Positions 1 to 10,824 of a DNA stretch of 64,000 nucleotides are shown here, in pieces. The translations under genes were made by a program, and so were the position numbers. How positions within the stretch are numbered: position 1 is the first letter of the stretch; every line of letters begins with the position of its first letter. The notes under the pieces were generated by a model, which worked only from the letters and a program-made list of their open reading frames with translations, searched no databases and was not told the DNA's origin. Source of the DNA: Spodoptera frugiperda (lineage: Eukaryota > Arthropoda > Insecta > Lepidoptera > Noctuidae); the NCBI RefSeq assembly GCF_023101765.2, contig NC_064224.1, positions 4,594,103-4,658,102 on the forward strand. The letters run 5' to 3'.

Positions 1-23
1 AGTTTCTTCTGCATAAAGTGAAA

Positions 24-191
24 ATGGAATACAGAAAGTGCTTTGTTCCAAGTTGCAGCAGTAATTGTAAAAATAGTCCAAACAAAATCTTCGTTCGCAA
101 TAGGGAAGACTTACGATAGAAGTGGTGTCGAGAAGCTGGTGCGAATTGTTACAAAGTTTATACTATGTATTGTCGAGAAGATCATTTTAAT
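24..191 (+). pseudogene. THAP-type zinc-finger exon relic
   Basis: Reading from the ATG at 24 gives a protein start with C-x4-C (KCFVPSC), a basic middle, a KWCREAG-like tryptophan segment and a CREDHF end, the order seen in THAP DNA-binding domains (C2CH zinc fingers used by P-element-like transposases and host transcription factors). The frame is broken by an in-frame TAG at 117-119. The final Cys-His spacing is x3 rather than the usual x2, so a zinc ligand may also be lost. A clean GTAAGT donor follows at 192, so it was once a spliced first exon. It lies upstream of the first visible MIC60 exon and is probably in a MIC60 intron or 5' flank. I read it as the dead first exon of a THAP gene or transposase. 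No second exon was found. Confidence 0.55.
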
Positions 192-741
192 GTAAGTATC
201 ACAGAAGTAATATACTCCTATGATATTGTCAGTCCCATTATTGTCCATATCATATGTTAAATTACGTTTTATTGTTTACAGCCTATATTAAGGTTATTAT
301 TATTAACAGTTCTATTCAGACAGCTATTATTGACAGTTGTACTTTTTTAATGCAACCACACTATGGCACAGATACTATCGTTCTGTGCCTAATGATGACG
401 TCACCCATATCAAAAAGTGGAAAATCTTAAAAAAATATTTTTGAAGTAGTTTCTGATCCTTTTATCAAAATATTCAAATTTAGTTTCTTTAAATGGTCTA
501 TATTATCAAAAAAATCAATAAAAACACAAGGTATTTTTTTTTTGAACAATGCCCATTAGCTTGTGCAAAAGCGTAGACAAACATATACAAAGGGTTTTTA
601 TATAATCCATTTTGTTTCGAACTTGAAGATCGCATTTCATGCAGTACTGGTTTAACAGATAACACTTGTACCAGGTAAAGTGTAGACCCTTAATCATCTT
701 AGACCCTTGAGCAGTGAAAAATGTAATATTCCCAGATTTAA
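192..741. other. Non-coding stretch, no feature seen
   Basis: AT-rich sequence between the THAP relic and the first family B repeat. No exon with a plausible frame and splice signals was found; the 60-codon minus-strand frame here has no recognisable content. Confidence 0.4.
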
Positions 742-1080
742 AGTGTGGAAGAGCAATGCTGCGGCACGAATGGGCCGGCTCGACCGCAGTGATACCACAG
801 CCTCACAAAACACCGACGTGAAACAACGCTTGCGTTGTGTTTCGTTGTGTGAGTGAGGTTACCGGAGGCCCAATTAACCCCCTTCCTAATCTTCTCAATC
901 CCCGATTCCACAACAAGCCTTAAATTCCTAACCCCCAAAAGGCTATCCGCGATTCCCGAACAACCCTTTAATTCCTAACCCCAAAAGGCCGGCAATGTTT
1001 CGGGTGTCCATTGCTGCGGCGGCGATTGCTTACCATCAAGTGATCCGTCAGATCATTTGCCAGCTTATAACTTAAAAAAA
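742..1080 (+). repeat. Family B interspersed repeat, near full length
   Basis: It contains the hallmarks shared by at least a dozen copies in this window: GAATGGGCCGGCTCGACC near the start, the CGTGAAACAACGCTTGCGTT core, a C-rich middle, and the 3' portion GGCGGCGATTGCTTACCATC followed by a CGTCAG-type end. It sits directly against the first visible MIC60 exon. Confidence 0.7.
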
Positions 1081-1105
1081 AGTTAAATTATAACCAATAT
1101 TGCAG

Positions 1106-4100
1106 CATTACCACAAGACCCTGAAAAAGTAAAAGCAAGAGAGGCAAATTTACAAAACGTGCTGAAGACTAAAAGGGCTGAAGTTGACAAGGACTTCAAA
1201 AGCAGAGTAAGTACACATGTACTATATAATATTATCTCATAATTTAGTTTATACTTCTAAACTAATATTATAAAGCTGAAGAGTTTGTTTGTTTGTTTGA
1301 ACGCGCTAATCTCCGGAACTACCAGTTCGATTTGAATAATTATTTTTGTGTTGGATAGTGCCATTATCGAGGAAGGCTATAAGCTATTAAACATCACGCT
1401 ATGACCAATAGGAGCCGAGCAGAGCGGGTGAAACCGTGCGGAAGTAGCTAGTATTTTTATAAGATTGCGCCTTTTGAATCCTCAAAGGCCCCTTACTACA
1501 TGAGGTGCACAGACAAAACACAGGTCTCTACTGTGTCTCATATTTGCGATACGGTTACATGTAACATCCACTATACAACTCTTGTGTTACGAGTACCATG
1601 ATATTGGGGATGTGTCTGTCTTATCCTCGTTTATTTTTGAGGGGGGAATAACGTCCAATGACTTCTCCGGCCTTAGACGAGGCGAGAGTGTCAGACTCTT
1701 ACTGACTAAAAGCCGTCCCGTTCTTACTCCCACTTTCCGTGCCGGAGCCCCGGTAACCCGTTCGGCAGACCGCAGCTCTAGTATATGTCCTATCCTAGAA
1801 GCACATTTCTAGACTGTTCTAAAGTTTCTTAATACGGAAATTCTCAATATTACTTTTCCCCATTTAAAATAGCTTTTAAGGCAGTTGGCGTATACCTGTA
1901 TGTACTAAAGAAATGCGTGTTTTGCAGGAAGATCAACAAAAAGCGGATAATGACAAGAATCTGAAGGAGAGCTTGAAGAAACAGACGGAGAGACACGATG
2001 AAAGTCTTCGTAAAAGATTGGAACTGCTGGAGGCTGATGTTAGCTTTTTTATTTCAAAGCAATTAAATAAGACTTAGGACTTGTTCACAACGTCTGCATC
2101 AGGGATGTTACGGAGCTTCGACTCCGGTTCCGTTAAGTCGGAACTTCCGATTATTATTACACCTTCGGTTCTGACTTCGGCTCCGACACTTTTAAATCGA
2201 AGGTTTTAATCGGAGGTCTAAGCATAACATAGCGGCGACAGCAGCCTGTGTCGACTGTTATGAATGAATGAAATAATGTTTTATTTGTCCTTGAATAAAA
2301 ATTCTCTCTCATCACTTTCTGATCCTTCCTCCGATTCCGACTCCGATAAAGCAAATTTAAAAACTCCGACTCCGCCTTCAGTTCCGATAAAACTACCTCC
2401 GGTTACATCCTTAGTCTGCATAGCCGCTTCGCATCAGATAACTTTGAATTAAAAACGTTTGTATTTTTGTAGATTATGTCGAAATTCCAAGGCATGGTAG
2501 CGGAGAAAGTGGCCGCCGAGAAGAAAATATTTAAAGCTGAACTCGATACAATGGCTGTACAATTGAAACTCGTTGAAGACAAACTAGAAGGTCTTTTATT
2601 ATTATTTTTTTAAACTGGCATGGTCACCAACACTAGGATTGGAACTTGAAACGGGATATTTACCATGTTTTTCTAGTTCATCCGTGATCATGGCGCTTGC
2701 AATAGTGCCGAAATATCGGATACTCATAGAAATAGAAAAACATGGTAAATATCCCGTTTCAAGTTCTAATTCTAGGTATTTTATTCTTCTCTTTTTTTCT
2801 CAATCTAATCTAATCGATAATACTTTTAATAGTTAACATATTATGTGACCGTTTTCACCAACCATCTCATCATCATCATCATCAGCCACTGTTAAACAAC
2901 GTACAACGTACATAGAACGACAAGCCACCATCATGCAAAAATCCATCCATTGGTGCGACTATGTTAACCAGCATCTCTTAACCACTTGTTTCTGCAACAC
3001 CATAAACTGTAAAAGTAACGCAGTGAGGGAGTTACACTGTACCTCTGCCTCTATCACCATCATCATAATCATCATCAGCATCAGCATCACCATCAGCATC
3101 ACCATCAGCATAATCATCATAATCATCATTATTAGCATCATCGTCAAATTCATTATCATCATCATCATTATTAGCATCATCATCAAATTCATTATCATCA
3201 TCATCATTATTAGCATCATCATCAAATTCATTATCATCATCATCATTATTAGCATCATCATCAAATTCATTATCATCATCATCATTATTAGCATCATCAT
3301 CAAATTCATTATCATCATCATCATTATTAGCATCATCATCAAATTCATTATCATCATCATCATTATTAGCATCATCATCAAATTCATTATCATCATCATC
3401 ATTATTAGCATCATCATCAAATTCATTATCATCATCATCATCAAAATCATCATAATCATAATCATCATCATAATCATCATCATCATAATCATCATCAACA
3501 ACATTATCATCATCAGCAACAACAACAGCAGAGCTACTACTCTGTAACAGTGTCCACTGCTAAGCAAAGGCCTCTTCTCACTCGTATTTCAGTTCGGTTA
3601 AAAGCGGAGCGTGAAGCTCGCCGTTCACAAGAGCTGTGGTCAGCCGGCGCCTCATTACTAGCCGCGACCAAAAGAGGGGAGCCTTACGTCAGGGTCGATA
3701 AAGAACTTAGGGCTATTGAGAAAGCATCAGGTTTGTATTGTCGACTGTAGAATAGTCATTTAATAGCCTATACAGATACACACACTTTTTTAAGTTGAAA
3801 ATCATTCAATGATTTCTCCCGCCCTGGGCGATGCGAGAGGGAGTGTCAGACTCTTACTGATTAAAAATCAACCCGTTCCTACTCCTGCCCTTCGAGCAGG
3901 AGCCCTGGTAAAGCTGCTAATTAGTCCGTAGCACCAGATGGCTAACTTACCCTACGATTTACCTGTACAATTGTACCTAACTGTACAGTTAGATCGTACG
4001 GTGTGTTGGCTGTATGGACATGCGATTAAACTGTACAAACCCACTGTACAGTTAAATCGTAAGGTGTGTAGCATGCATAATTAATCCAATAATAGTAGAT

Positions 4101-7100
4101 TTAGTCCGCGTGCAATTTACATGTACTAATTCTGATATCGTGCTGGATGTATGACAAAATATTCTTACCTTACTTATTTCATAGCCTGATAAAGTCAATA
4201 GCGTATTATTTTTAGGTGTTGCACATTTCTGCCGCTCCTTTCGGGGGGTTAGGTTTTATTATGATAGTCTAGTTATGTTGTGAACAGTTGGCGGTCCACT
4301 GTTTCTGCCTACTCTCATGAGAAGGCGTGAAGTTTTGTATGTATATTTGTATGAACAGGTGATGGAGATAAGTTAGTGACGACTGTGTTGAAGTCCATCC
4401 CCAAGTCTGTGCGCGAGGTCGGGATCGTGCCAGAAAGCGTACTACGAGAAGGCTTCAATGTCGTAAGTTTAATTAAATGATAGTTTCCTTGAAGAGTGTA
4501 CCGGACTAATAAGGGAAGACTTGTATGTATAACCTATACTTTATTTATACTCGTAAAGTAAATTAAATATTATGTTTTCGGCGTATTCACGTAACGCGAC
4601 GCGGCAATTTTCGCGCTGCTAGTACGCTAATATAGCTAGCTAGCTGATATAAATAATGGTATCACTGAGGTCGAAAGACCTCACAGAAAACCAATGTGAA
4701 ACAACGCTTGCGTTGTCTTAGCTTAGTTTACCGGAAATTACCCTCCTTCCCAATCCCCGATTCCCCAACAACCCTTAAATTCAACGGCAACGCAATTGTA
4801 ACGCCTATAGTGTTTCGGGTGTTCATGGGCGGCAGCAATTGCTGGATCATGATCTGGACCATCAGGGGCTTTAGTCTGCTATTACAATTGTGTCAGAATG
4901 GTCGATCACTGAGCAGTGCAAGAGGGATGGAGCTATACAGGTTGTATAGCTCCATCCCTCTTGCACTGCTCAGTGATCGACCATTCTGACACAATTGTAA
5001 TAGCAGACTAAGGCCCCAGGAGATCCGTCAGCTCGTTTACTTACTCTAGCTAAATAAAACCGTTTAAAAAACTATACACCGTATACTCCATAGTTATCTT
5101 ACGGTATTTTTACTTTAGATGGAGAAGACTGCAAGAAGCGTGGCTCTGGTCGAGGCGGATGGAGCAGCGATGCCGGTCTACATGATGTCCTGGTTTCAAG
5201 GGCTTCTGCTCTTCATGAGAGTAATTCAATCATTATACTATTACAAACCCATTAGAAAGAAAAAAAAACAGTTTATTTGCACCATTTAAAAAAACAATAA
5301 ACATAAAAATTTATATGAAAAAAAAAGACATTAACCTCCACAGTTTTCTTGCTGTGTGCAATTTTAAAGTGCGTACACGTACATACATCACACTTGATTG
5401 ACAATAGGGATGATGACGGAGTATGAAAACTAAAAAACTATTTAGTCAATCAGTTATAACAACATATAACAATATTTAGATAAAACGAATGAAAGTTTAG
5501 GAATGGAAGCAAATACGTCATATCTACGTATAAAATGTACCTAGAAGTGACGTTACGCGATATTTCAAATCGATATACCTACATACCTTGGAAAGTACTT
5601 ATTTGTTTCCGTAAAAAAATAAAAGAACACGTGTCTGATATTTTAACAAAATCTACAAGACGGACATTAAAGTAAAAATTATTCATCTACCCTATTTTAT
5701 TCAATCCATATAACGTCGTACGTAACGTATTGTGTGTAAGTGTAAGATATATAAAACTCAACATCAACAGCCTAAACCGATACCTTTAGGTTAGGGAGTA
5801 GCAAGTTTCAAAGATAATGGAAAATGCCTATATTACGTAAATTAAACATACATTCTTATATTTAAATACCTTTTAAACATTATAAATTGATAACCTACTA
5901 CTAGGCTATAAGTATTAAAAAAATTAATATATGAGACGTTGTACTGTGACGTCACAGTACAACGTTAATTTTGTATGAGAAATTCAAGTCATCAAAAACT
6001 TAGATGCATATAATTTTGTCAGTTTTGATTGTACGACAAAACTAAGTATACTTACAGATCAATTCCTTACATCGAGTGCTTCGTAGTTACATACATGTCA
6101 TGTCATATTCTATTTGGCTGTATAACGCATTGGCGTAAGCTGTACCTAATGTTATATTTATGTAAATTTGTAAATAATAATAAATGTCTAAAAACTTTAA
6201 CATTCTCAATTCTCTATCTATAATTAAATGAGGCTATCGTACAATGCGGTTGCTCGGCTCTACAGCCTTCATACTATTGATTTACCATCCAGTACCAACT
6301 TCGCATGCGTGGCAATAAATCACCTCACTGCAGACTAAAAGCGAACTTAACCCCAAGAACGTACGGTTCGTTTTTGTTTAGATGTTGACGATGCATTTCT
6401 ATTTACAGATATCGGGAATACCACAGGCTGAGTTTGATAAGCCACCTGAAGAACCTTCTGACCAATTGGACACGTTTGATCTACTGCAGAGAGCGAGGTT
6501 ATTAATAATTATGTACAAAGTCAAAATTATTTATTTCAAATAGACCGAGAAGGCACTTTTGAACGTCAAAGCAAATATTACAATATTAAAAAAAAAAACA
6601 AAAACACAAGATGTCCGTCTGTCGGTCAAACCTCTAGTGAAGCTATTTGCTCGTTCTAAAGTGTAGATTCCTATGCAGAAGAATTAGCAAGAAACTCCAT
6701 AGGTTACTCTTTTTCAATCAGGATCACTATACAATACTTGGTTACATTGTTTCGTTGGTTCAATTATGTGAGAACAATGTAACACCAATATTCAGTCAAA
6801 GGGATCGAAAAAGACCTTAGGGACCATAAAATAATACAGTCTGGAGCTGACCAGTCCTAGTTGACGGCGTCCGTTCACAAACATGTATTCAATTCTCTTG
6901 ATTTTCTTGACTTGATGGTACGGTGACCACCGTACGATATATAATATTTTGATTACGAGTAGTAGGTAGGTACACTAGTACCTTGGAAAACTGCCGTTGG
7001 TGATGCACACAAAACCAAGATGAGATTGGGACTTATAAGATAATTTTTCACTACGTCTATATTCGCAGGGCATGGGCATAAATGGGCATGGTATGAGTAC

Positions 7101-7539
7101 AATTTATATCTGCTATGGAAAATTGAAGCATGTAAGTGTAGTCGGAGTTTACACATTGATATAACAATAAATATGTGCTTGAAATTGAAATTTAATTTTA
7201 TTTCCAAATCTCTGTATCGACAAAAATCAATGAAATGGTCTGAAACAATACTCTTGTCACACACAATATTCGACGATTTTCCACACAGAAATTAATTCAT
7301 TGTATGATCCAAAAATTACTTTTGTATATAATGCATATGTGTATACTGTTGCCTCCATCAGATTCTGGTTGGATCACGGTAACTTGGCAGCGGCGGTGCG
7401 TTACGTGGACTCGTTGAAGGGAGCGTCGCGTGCTGCCGCAGACAAGTGGTTCCAGGCTGCGCGAGCTCATCTCGAGGTCCGGCAGGCGGCTGAGGCTGTG
7501 CTTGCACACGCCTCTGCCATGGCCCTGCAGTACATATAA
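1106..7539 (+). CDS. Mitofilin: MICOS complex subunit MIC60 (mitofilin), C-terminal part
   Basis: MIC60 is an inner mitochondrial membrane protein that shapes crista junctions with the rest of MICOS. Eight exons can be read: 1106-1206, 1928-2038, 2473-2590, 3593-3730, 4359-4462, 5119-5220, 6409-6497 and 7362-7539 (stop TAA at 7537). Their phases join without a break into about 312 residues. The first two exons and part of the third are charged coiled coil (KTKRAEVDKDFKSR, KQTERHDESLRKR). The fourth carries RRSQELWSAGASLLAATKRG and VDKELRAIEKASG, followed by the mitofilin domain: SIPKSVREVGIVPESVLREG, MEKTARSVALVE, DTFDLLQRARFWLDHGNLAA and VDSLKGASRAAADKWFQAAR. The C-terminal region matches the conserved mitofilin signature. 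The N-terminal targeting sequence and membrane helix are outside the window on the left. The introns hold many repeats. The first exon boundary is the least certain. Confidence 0.93.
1263..1456 (-). repeat. Family C repeat (LINE 3'-end-like), MIC60 intron
   Basis: On the minus strand it reads from a CTACTTCCGCACGG-like start through GCTCCTATTGGTCATAGCGT to TTCAGCTTTATAATATTAGT. It shares this order with the copies at 14408-14612 and 30986-31112. The AACAAACAAAC stretch and simple terminal motif are typical of 3' ends mobilised by LINE machinery. Confidence 0.65.
1635..1785 (+). repeat. Family A repeat, MIC60 intron
   Basis: Shares CCAATGACTTCTCC, GGCGAGAGTGTCAGACTCTT, ACTGACTAAAA and a GGAGCCCCGGTAACCCG end with nine other copies in the window. 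Confidence 0.65.
2100..2413 (+). mobile_element. hAT-like MITE with 8-bp TSD, MIC60 intron
   Basis: The element starts CAGGGATGTTACGG and ends CCGGTTACATCCTTA, imperfect terminal inverted repeats. It is bracketed by exact copies of GTCTGCAT at 2092-2099 and 2414-2421. An 8-bp TSD with a CAGGG-type end is characteristic of the hAT superfamily. The interior is dense in CTCCGACTCCG-like units on both sides. It carries no transposase. A second copy lies reversed at 17919-18224. Confidence 0.8.
2591..2850. repeat. Inverted repeat in MIC60 intron
   Basis: GGAACTTGAAACGGGATATT at about 2640 is answered by AATATCCCGTTTCAAGTTC at about 2748, and the CCATGTTTTTCTA / ATAGAAAAACATGG parts also pair. The result is a foldback of roughly 30-bp arms separated by about 70 bases containing GATCATGGCGCTTGC. 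A diverged relative of that interior is at about 17657-17735. Confidence 0.6.
3145..3440 (+). repeat. 39-bp minisatellite, about 8 copies, MIC60 intron
   Basis: CAAATTCATT recurs at 39-base spacing from 3145 (3145, 3184, 3223, 3262, 3301, 3340, 3379, 3418), with ATCATC and ATTATTAGC between. The copies look nearly identical. Degenerate ATC-rich sequence extends to both sides (about 2870-3520). The array ends about 70 bp before the MIC60 exon at 3593. It is open in two opposite frames only because its units lack stop codons. Confidence 0.9.
3790..3932 (+). repeat. Family A repeat, MIC60 intron
   Basis: ATCATTCAATGATTTCTCCC, GAGAGGGAGTGTCAGACTCT and CGAGCAGGAGCCCTGGTAAA place it in family A. 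Confidence 0.6.
3938..4073. mobile_element. Small TIR element (MITE-like), MIC60 intron
   Basis: ATGGCTAACTTACCCTACGA at the left and TCGTAAGGTGTGTAGCAT at the right are imperfect inverted repeats. The unit CTGTACAGTTARATCGTA occurs twice near the right end and inverted at the left. There is no coding capacity. The TSD is not clear; ATG may be involved. Confidence 0.5.
4655..5042 (+). repeat. Family B repeat split by a hairpin element
   Basis: The 5' part has the AACCAATGTGAAACAACGCT core; the 3' part continues after the hairpin as GATCCGTCAGCTCGTTTAC. The hairpin at 4872-5010 is inserted after the family B motif ACCATCAGG, and CAGG is present on both sides of it. Confidence 0.65.
4872..5010. 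mobile_element. Perfect 68-bp foldback element
   Basis: Arms 4872-4939 and 4943-5010 are exact reverse complements, separated by a 3-base loop (GGT). The outer ends continue imperfectly into GGGGCTT / AAGGCCCC. Related sequences are a slightly damaged hairpin at 16179-16313 and a single arm at 17588-17655. It is non-coding. Which transposase moves it is unknown. Confidence 0.85.
5404..5702 (+). repeat. Family G AT-rich element, MIC60 intron
   Basis: GGATGATGACGGAGTATGAA, GATAAAACGAATGAAAGTTT, GTACCTAGAAGTGACGTTAC and CTACAAGACGGACATTAAA occur in the same order as at 9540-9825 and 46248-46612, ending at CATCTACCCTATTTTAT. Confidence 0.65.
5703..6408. other. MIC60 intron, nothing specific seen
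   Basis: AT-rich intron. The only notable element is a short self-complementary stretch near 5937-5965 (GACGTTGTACTGTGACGTCA and its inverse). Confidence 0.4.
6498..7361. other. Last MIC60 intron, no repeat assigned
   Basis: AT-rich intron. No exon, known repeat family or structured element was recognised. The 103-codon minus-strand frame at 6953-7264 has no domain and no splice support. Confidence 0.4.
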
Positions 7540-7602
7540 ATGTATGTAAGTTACGATGGAACTTATTTTTATTTTATTTTCATTAACAGTCGGGACCCAT
7601 TA

Positions 7603-7608
7603 AATAAA
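7603..7608 (+). terminator. Poly(A) signal of MIC60
   Basis: AATAAA 64 bases after the stop codon, followed by AT-rich sequence. Confidence 0.6.
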
Positions 7609-8729
7609 CTAGACTAAAATCATTCAATATGTTACACTCAATTACCTACTGTTGCACTCAATTATGTTTCGCATAAGATTATTATTTTTTGTGTACTGAT
7701 TATGAAATTATTTAATTTTGTAGTAATAGCATTGCTATCTACACTTGTAGACTAAGCTTGTTTTTTACTTTTCAGTTTTTATTTAAAGTATTTTTTATGC
7801 AGTCGGGTTTTTTAATTTTTTTAATTTATTTATTTTTTTATTTTATTTTCATAGGTAGGTACAGTGACAGACTACAGACTAAGACAATCCGCACAGTAAA
7901 TACAACATATAGTACATTAATCTGAAGTCCAATTATAACTGTACACGGCATTTAATGTTTAACATGCTTCATTAGTAAAACAGCGAAAGTGAAGTAATCT
8001 ATTATTACAATTTTTATAGATGATTTCAAAATTCTTTATAACTAATTTAAAAACAAGTCTACTTTATGGCAAATTACATTATACTGATTGCACATTCTGG
8101 ATAACGGATTATTTATTATTTATTATCGCTAGTAATAAATGTCTCTTGGCGCAAATCATCCACAATATGCTAGTTTCCTACTAGTCAAATGCAATACTTT
8201 TTTCGAAACGTCAAAAACCATATTTTCTATGAACTTTGTATGAAATTTTTACGTCAAATAGCAGACTTATTTGTAGAAATTTAGATAGAAAAAATCGAAA
8301 ATTAAGTAGTTCTTCATGAATGAGAATGTGATTATTTTTTAATATTTTATTATATTGAAAAGTTGTAATAATTTATTTTTGACCGAGGATACTATCCAAT
8401 TCCAAATTCAGAGTTATTACAGATTCGTTCATCTTCTTGTGACAATTTTATACTTTTGCTAACCTAACCTATATTACAAATACAATTAAGATAAACACGC
8501 GAATACCCTTTAAAATTTGTTTTTTTTTTTTTCAGTTTAAAAGTTGGAACCAATATGGAGTTGTGGATACGTAATAATCAAGAAACTGCAAAATTGATGT
8601 AATTTTTAAAGATTTTTAAATTATTACTAAGTATAGTTTTTAAAATCGTATATTTACCACTTTTAAATTGTTTCGGTGTTATAAAGAAATGTTAATTGAA
8701 TAGTTGTTTTATTTTTGTAATTCACCTAA
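7609..8729. other. Intergenic, AT-rich
   Basis: There is low-complexity T-rich sequence at 7800-7855. At 8170-8215 the motif CTAGTTTCCTACTAGTCAAA followed by TTCGAAACG also occurs at 51165-51210, so it belongs to another dispersed repeat. Otherwise nothing was recognised. Confidence 0.4.
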
Positions 8730-9169
8730 GGCAGTTGTCCCACCGGCAGCGATGAACGAGTAACGAGTAGAGCTAGAACTAGAAACGAGCGTGCGAACTA
8801 GAATGGAACGTGGCGAGCGAGTGTGTAGTTCTGATATTTGTGTAGCTCGGCTATAAGCGAGTGTGCGAGTGAGGCGGGCGATTACTCGCACTACGATACG
8901 CACTGTAGAGAAATGACCACTGGTTGCTCGCTCGGCGTGAGTTTTAATCGCTTGGCGAGTGTCGCCGAGCGAGTGTTATTTTTCATAGCTCTTGTCGCTC
9001 AGCGACAAACTAGTGAAGCGAGCACTCGCCGGCAGTGTGAACTGTCAGCGATCAACTATTTGTATATGCATCTCTTTTGTTTACACGGAAAGTATATCTA
9101 TTGTACGTTTCTTGAGCGAGAAAATAGCCGATAGTTAGTCGTTCACTCGCCGTTGGTGGGACAACTGCC
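8730..9169. mobile_element. PIF/Harbinger-like MITE with TAA TSD
   Basis: Ends GGCAGTTGTCCCACC and GGTGGGACAACTGCC are exact 15-bp terminal inverted repeats, flanked by TAA at 8727-8729 and 9170-9172. A 3-bp TWA target duplication is the Harbinger hallmark. The interior is rich in GCGAGTG-type units in both orientations. The 98-codon frame at 8838-9134 lies wholly inside and has no transposase motifs. Confidence 0.75.
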
Positions 9170-9539
9170 TAAGCCAGTTTAATCGATTTTACGAATAAAA
9201 TAGGTACACTTACTTAACTTGTTTTCTAACCAATAAGAATGTCATTTGATTTTCGCAAAAAAAGAAACGAACTCTTCTTTCAAAATTCATAGCAAACTGT
9301 CGTTTTTTGAGCAGTTCAAAATAAGGAGGGGAAAGTGATACATTTTGAAAAATCGAAGGTCCAATGAGGCTGTTACAAATAACCCTGAAAATGACTTAAT
9401 CACGACCCATTTAGGTAATGAAAGTGCAAAAATAATTTCTAATTATATTTTTGTCTATTAAAAGGTTGAAACAATTTATTTTTACTGAGTGAAGTAAAGT
9501 ACCTACCTAATTGCAATAAGCAATATGGTGTGAAAATGG

Positions 9540-9825
9540 TAAGTCAGTTAGGTAATGAAAAAATATTAGACACGTATTTTTTTATTTTGTCATATAAGAT
9601 AACAATACTTAGATAAAACGAATCAAAGTTTTTTTAGAGTAACTACGTCATTTCTACATAAAAAACGTACCTAGAAGTGACGTCACGCGATATTCAAAAT
9701 CGATATATCTTTGAAAGTATTTATTTCCGTAAGAAAATAAAAAATACGTGTCTAATGTTTTAAAATAGTCTACAAGACGGACATTAAAATAAAAATTTAT
9801 CATCTACCCTATTTTCTAAAGTAAG
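9540..9825 (+). repeat. Family G AT-rich element
   Basis: GATAAAACGAATCAAAGTTT, CGTACCTAGAAGTGACGTCA and CTACAAGACGGACATTAAAA match the order in the MIC60-intron copy at 5404-5702. Confidence 0.65.
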
Positions 9826-10317
9826 TTGTTGAAATCAAATGAAGTTATATTTTCATAACAAGGCCGGTTTCATTCTGAAATCAATATTGGCCTGAGATGG
9901 GCAGCAGTGAGCATGCGTGAGGCGCACGGACTATAGGTACATATATCTCAATGCCTCTCTTGTACCAGAAATGCCAAAGGTAGGATGCACCAGTTTACCG
10001 ACTCGTCTTGAGTTTCTTACGAATTTATTTAAGACAAATCACAATAAAATCGTATCGTAAAAAGTAGATGATTTAAAAACTATTTAATACATCAATGACA
10101 ACTTTACTAGCTCAACCCACTATTACCATCCAGCACATAGCAGGTAAAAAACTCTTAAAAGTATTTGTGTAAATTGAAAAAAAGGTTACTTAAGTACATC
10201 TTGTTCAGAAAGCGGAAAATTTAAAGAGATAAGCATTCAAGCTTAAATTGTAGAGAAATAGGTTAAATGAGATACTTATTACTTATACAATATAAGGGGA
10301 TTAATTTGTTATTAGAA
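9826..10317. other. Intergenic, no feature recognised
   Basis: Unassigned AT-rich sequence with no exon or known repeat family. Confidence 0.35.
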
Positions 10318-10462
10318 CACAATCTCCCATCACATACAAAGAGTTGCTCCGTGCAGGAATCGAAACAGCTACATATTGCAAGGAAGCTTGTTGCTCAGCT
10401 ACCGTGCCGTCAGCTATACGTTCTGAAATTCTTTAGGAGTGCATGCAGGAGTGCGTAGGTAC
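10318..10462 (+). repeat. Family E tRNA-like SINE, diverged
   Basis: CAAAGAGTTGCTCCGTGCAG followed by GAATCGAA and the CAGCTACCGTGCCGTC end matches the other family E copies. GGAATCGAAAC corresponds to a pol III B-box read on the minus strand. Confidence 0.5.
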
Positions 10463-10824
10463 ATGCAGTTGCACACTTAAAGGTACACACGACATACACA
10501 TCCAGTTTTTTTATGGGATAAGCCCGCCCAATCTCTCATACCGCGTAAGCCAGAGTCTACAGTAGATACAACCATGAAAACACCGGAACATTAAAGTCCG
10601 GCGCGTCCCAGAGACATGACTGATTGTCTTGGATCAAATGAAAGCCTAAATCAAGGAAAAAAAATCAGTAGATATTATTAGATAAAAAGAAAACGTTTCA
10701 ACTTCCCTGTGTGAATTTAATGCAAGAGACAGAATGATTTAATCATCATATACATCCAGTTACCAGAGACTATGAATACCGTAATGAACTCTTATCTTTA
10801 TCTTTATTTTTAAAAAAAAATAAC

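Noticed and set aside
3145..3440. CRISPR array
   Set aside because: Units are contiguous 39-bp tandem repeats with no unique spacers, in a eukaryotic intron.
2933..3567. Long open frames (about 200 codons) on both strands over the ATC-rich region
   Set aside because: They are Ile-only or Met/Leu-only translations of a 39-bp and ATC microsatellite inside a MIC60 intron; no start context, domain or splice support.
7297..7509. Minus-strand frame opposite the last MIC60 exon
   Set aside because: Antisense shadow of the conserved mitofilin C-terminus.
8838..9134. 98-codon frame as a gene
   Set aside because: It lies entirely within the Harbinger-like MITE and reads through its GCGAG-rich repeats.
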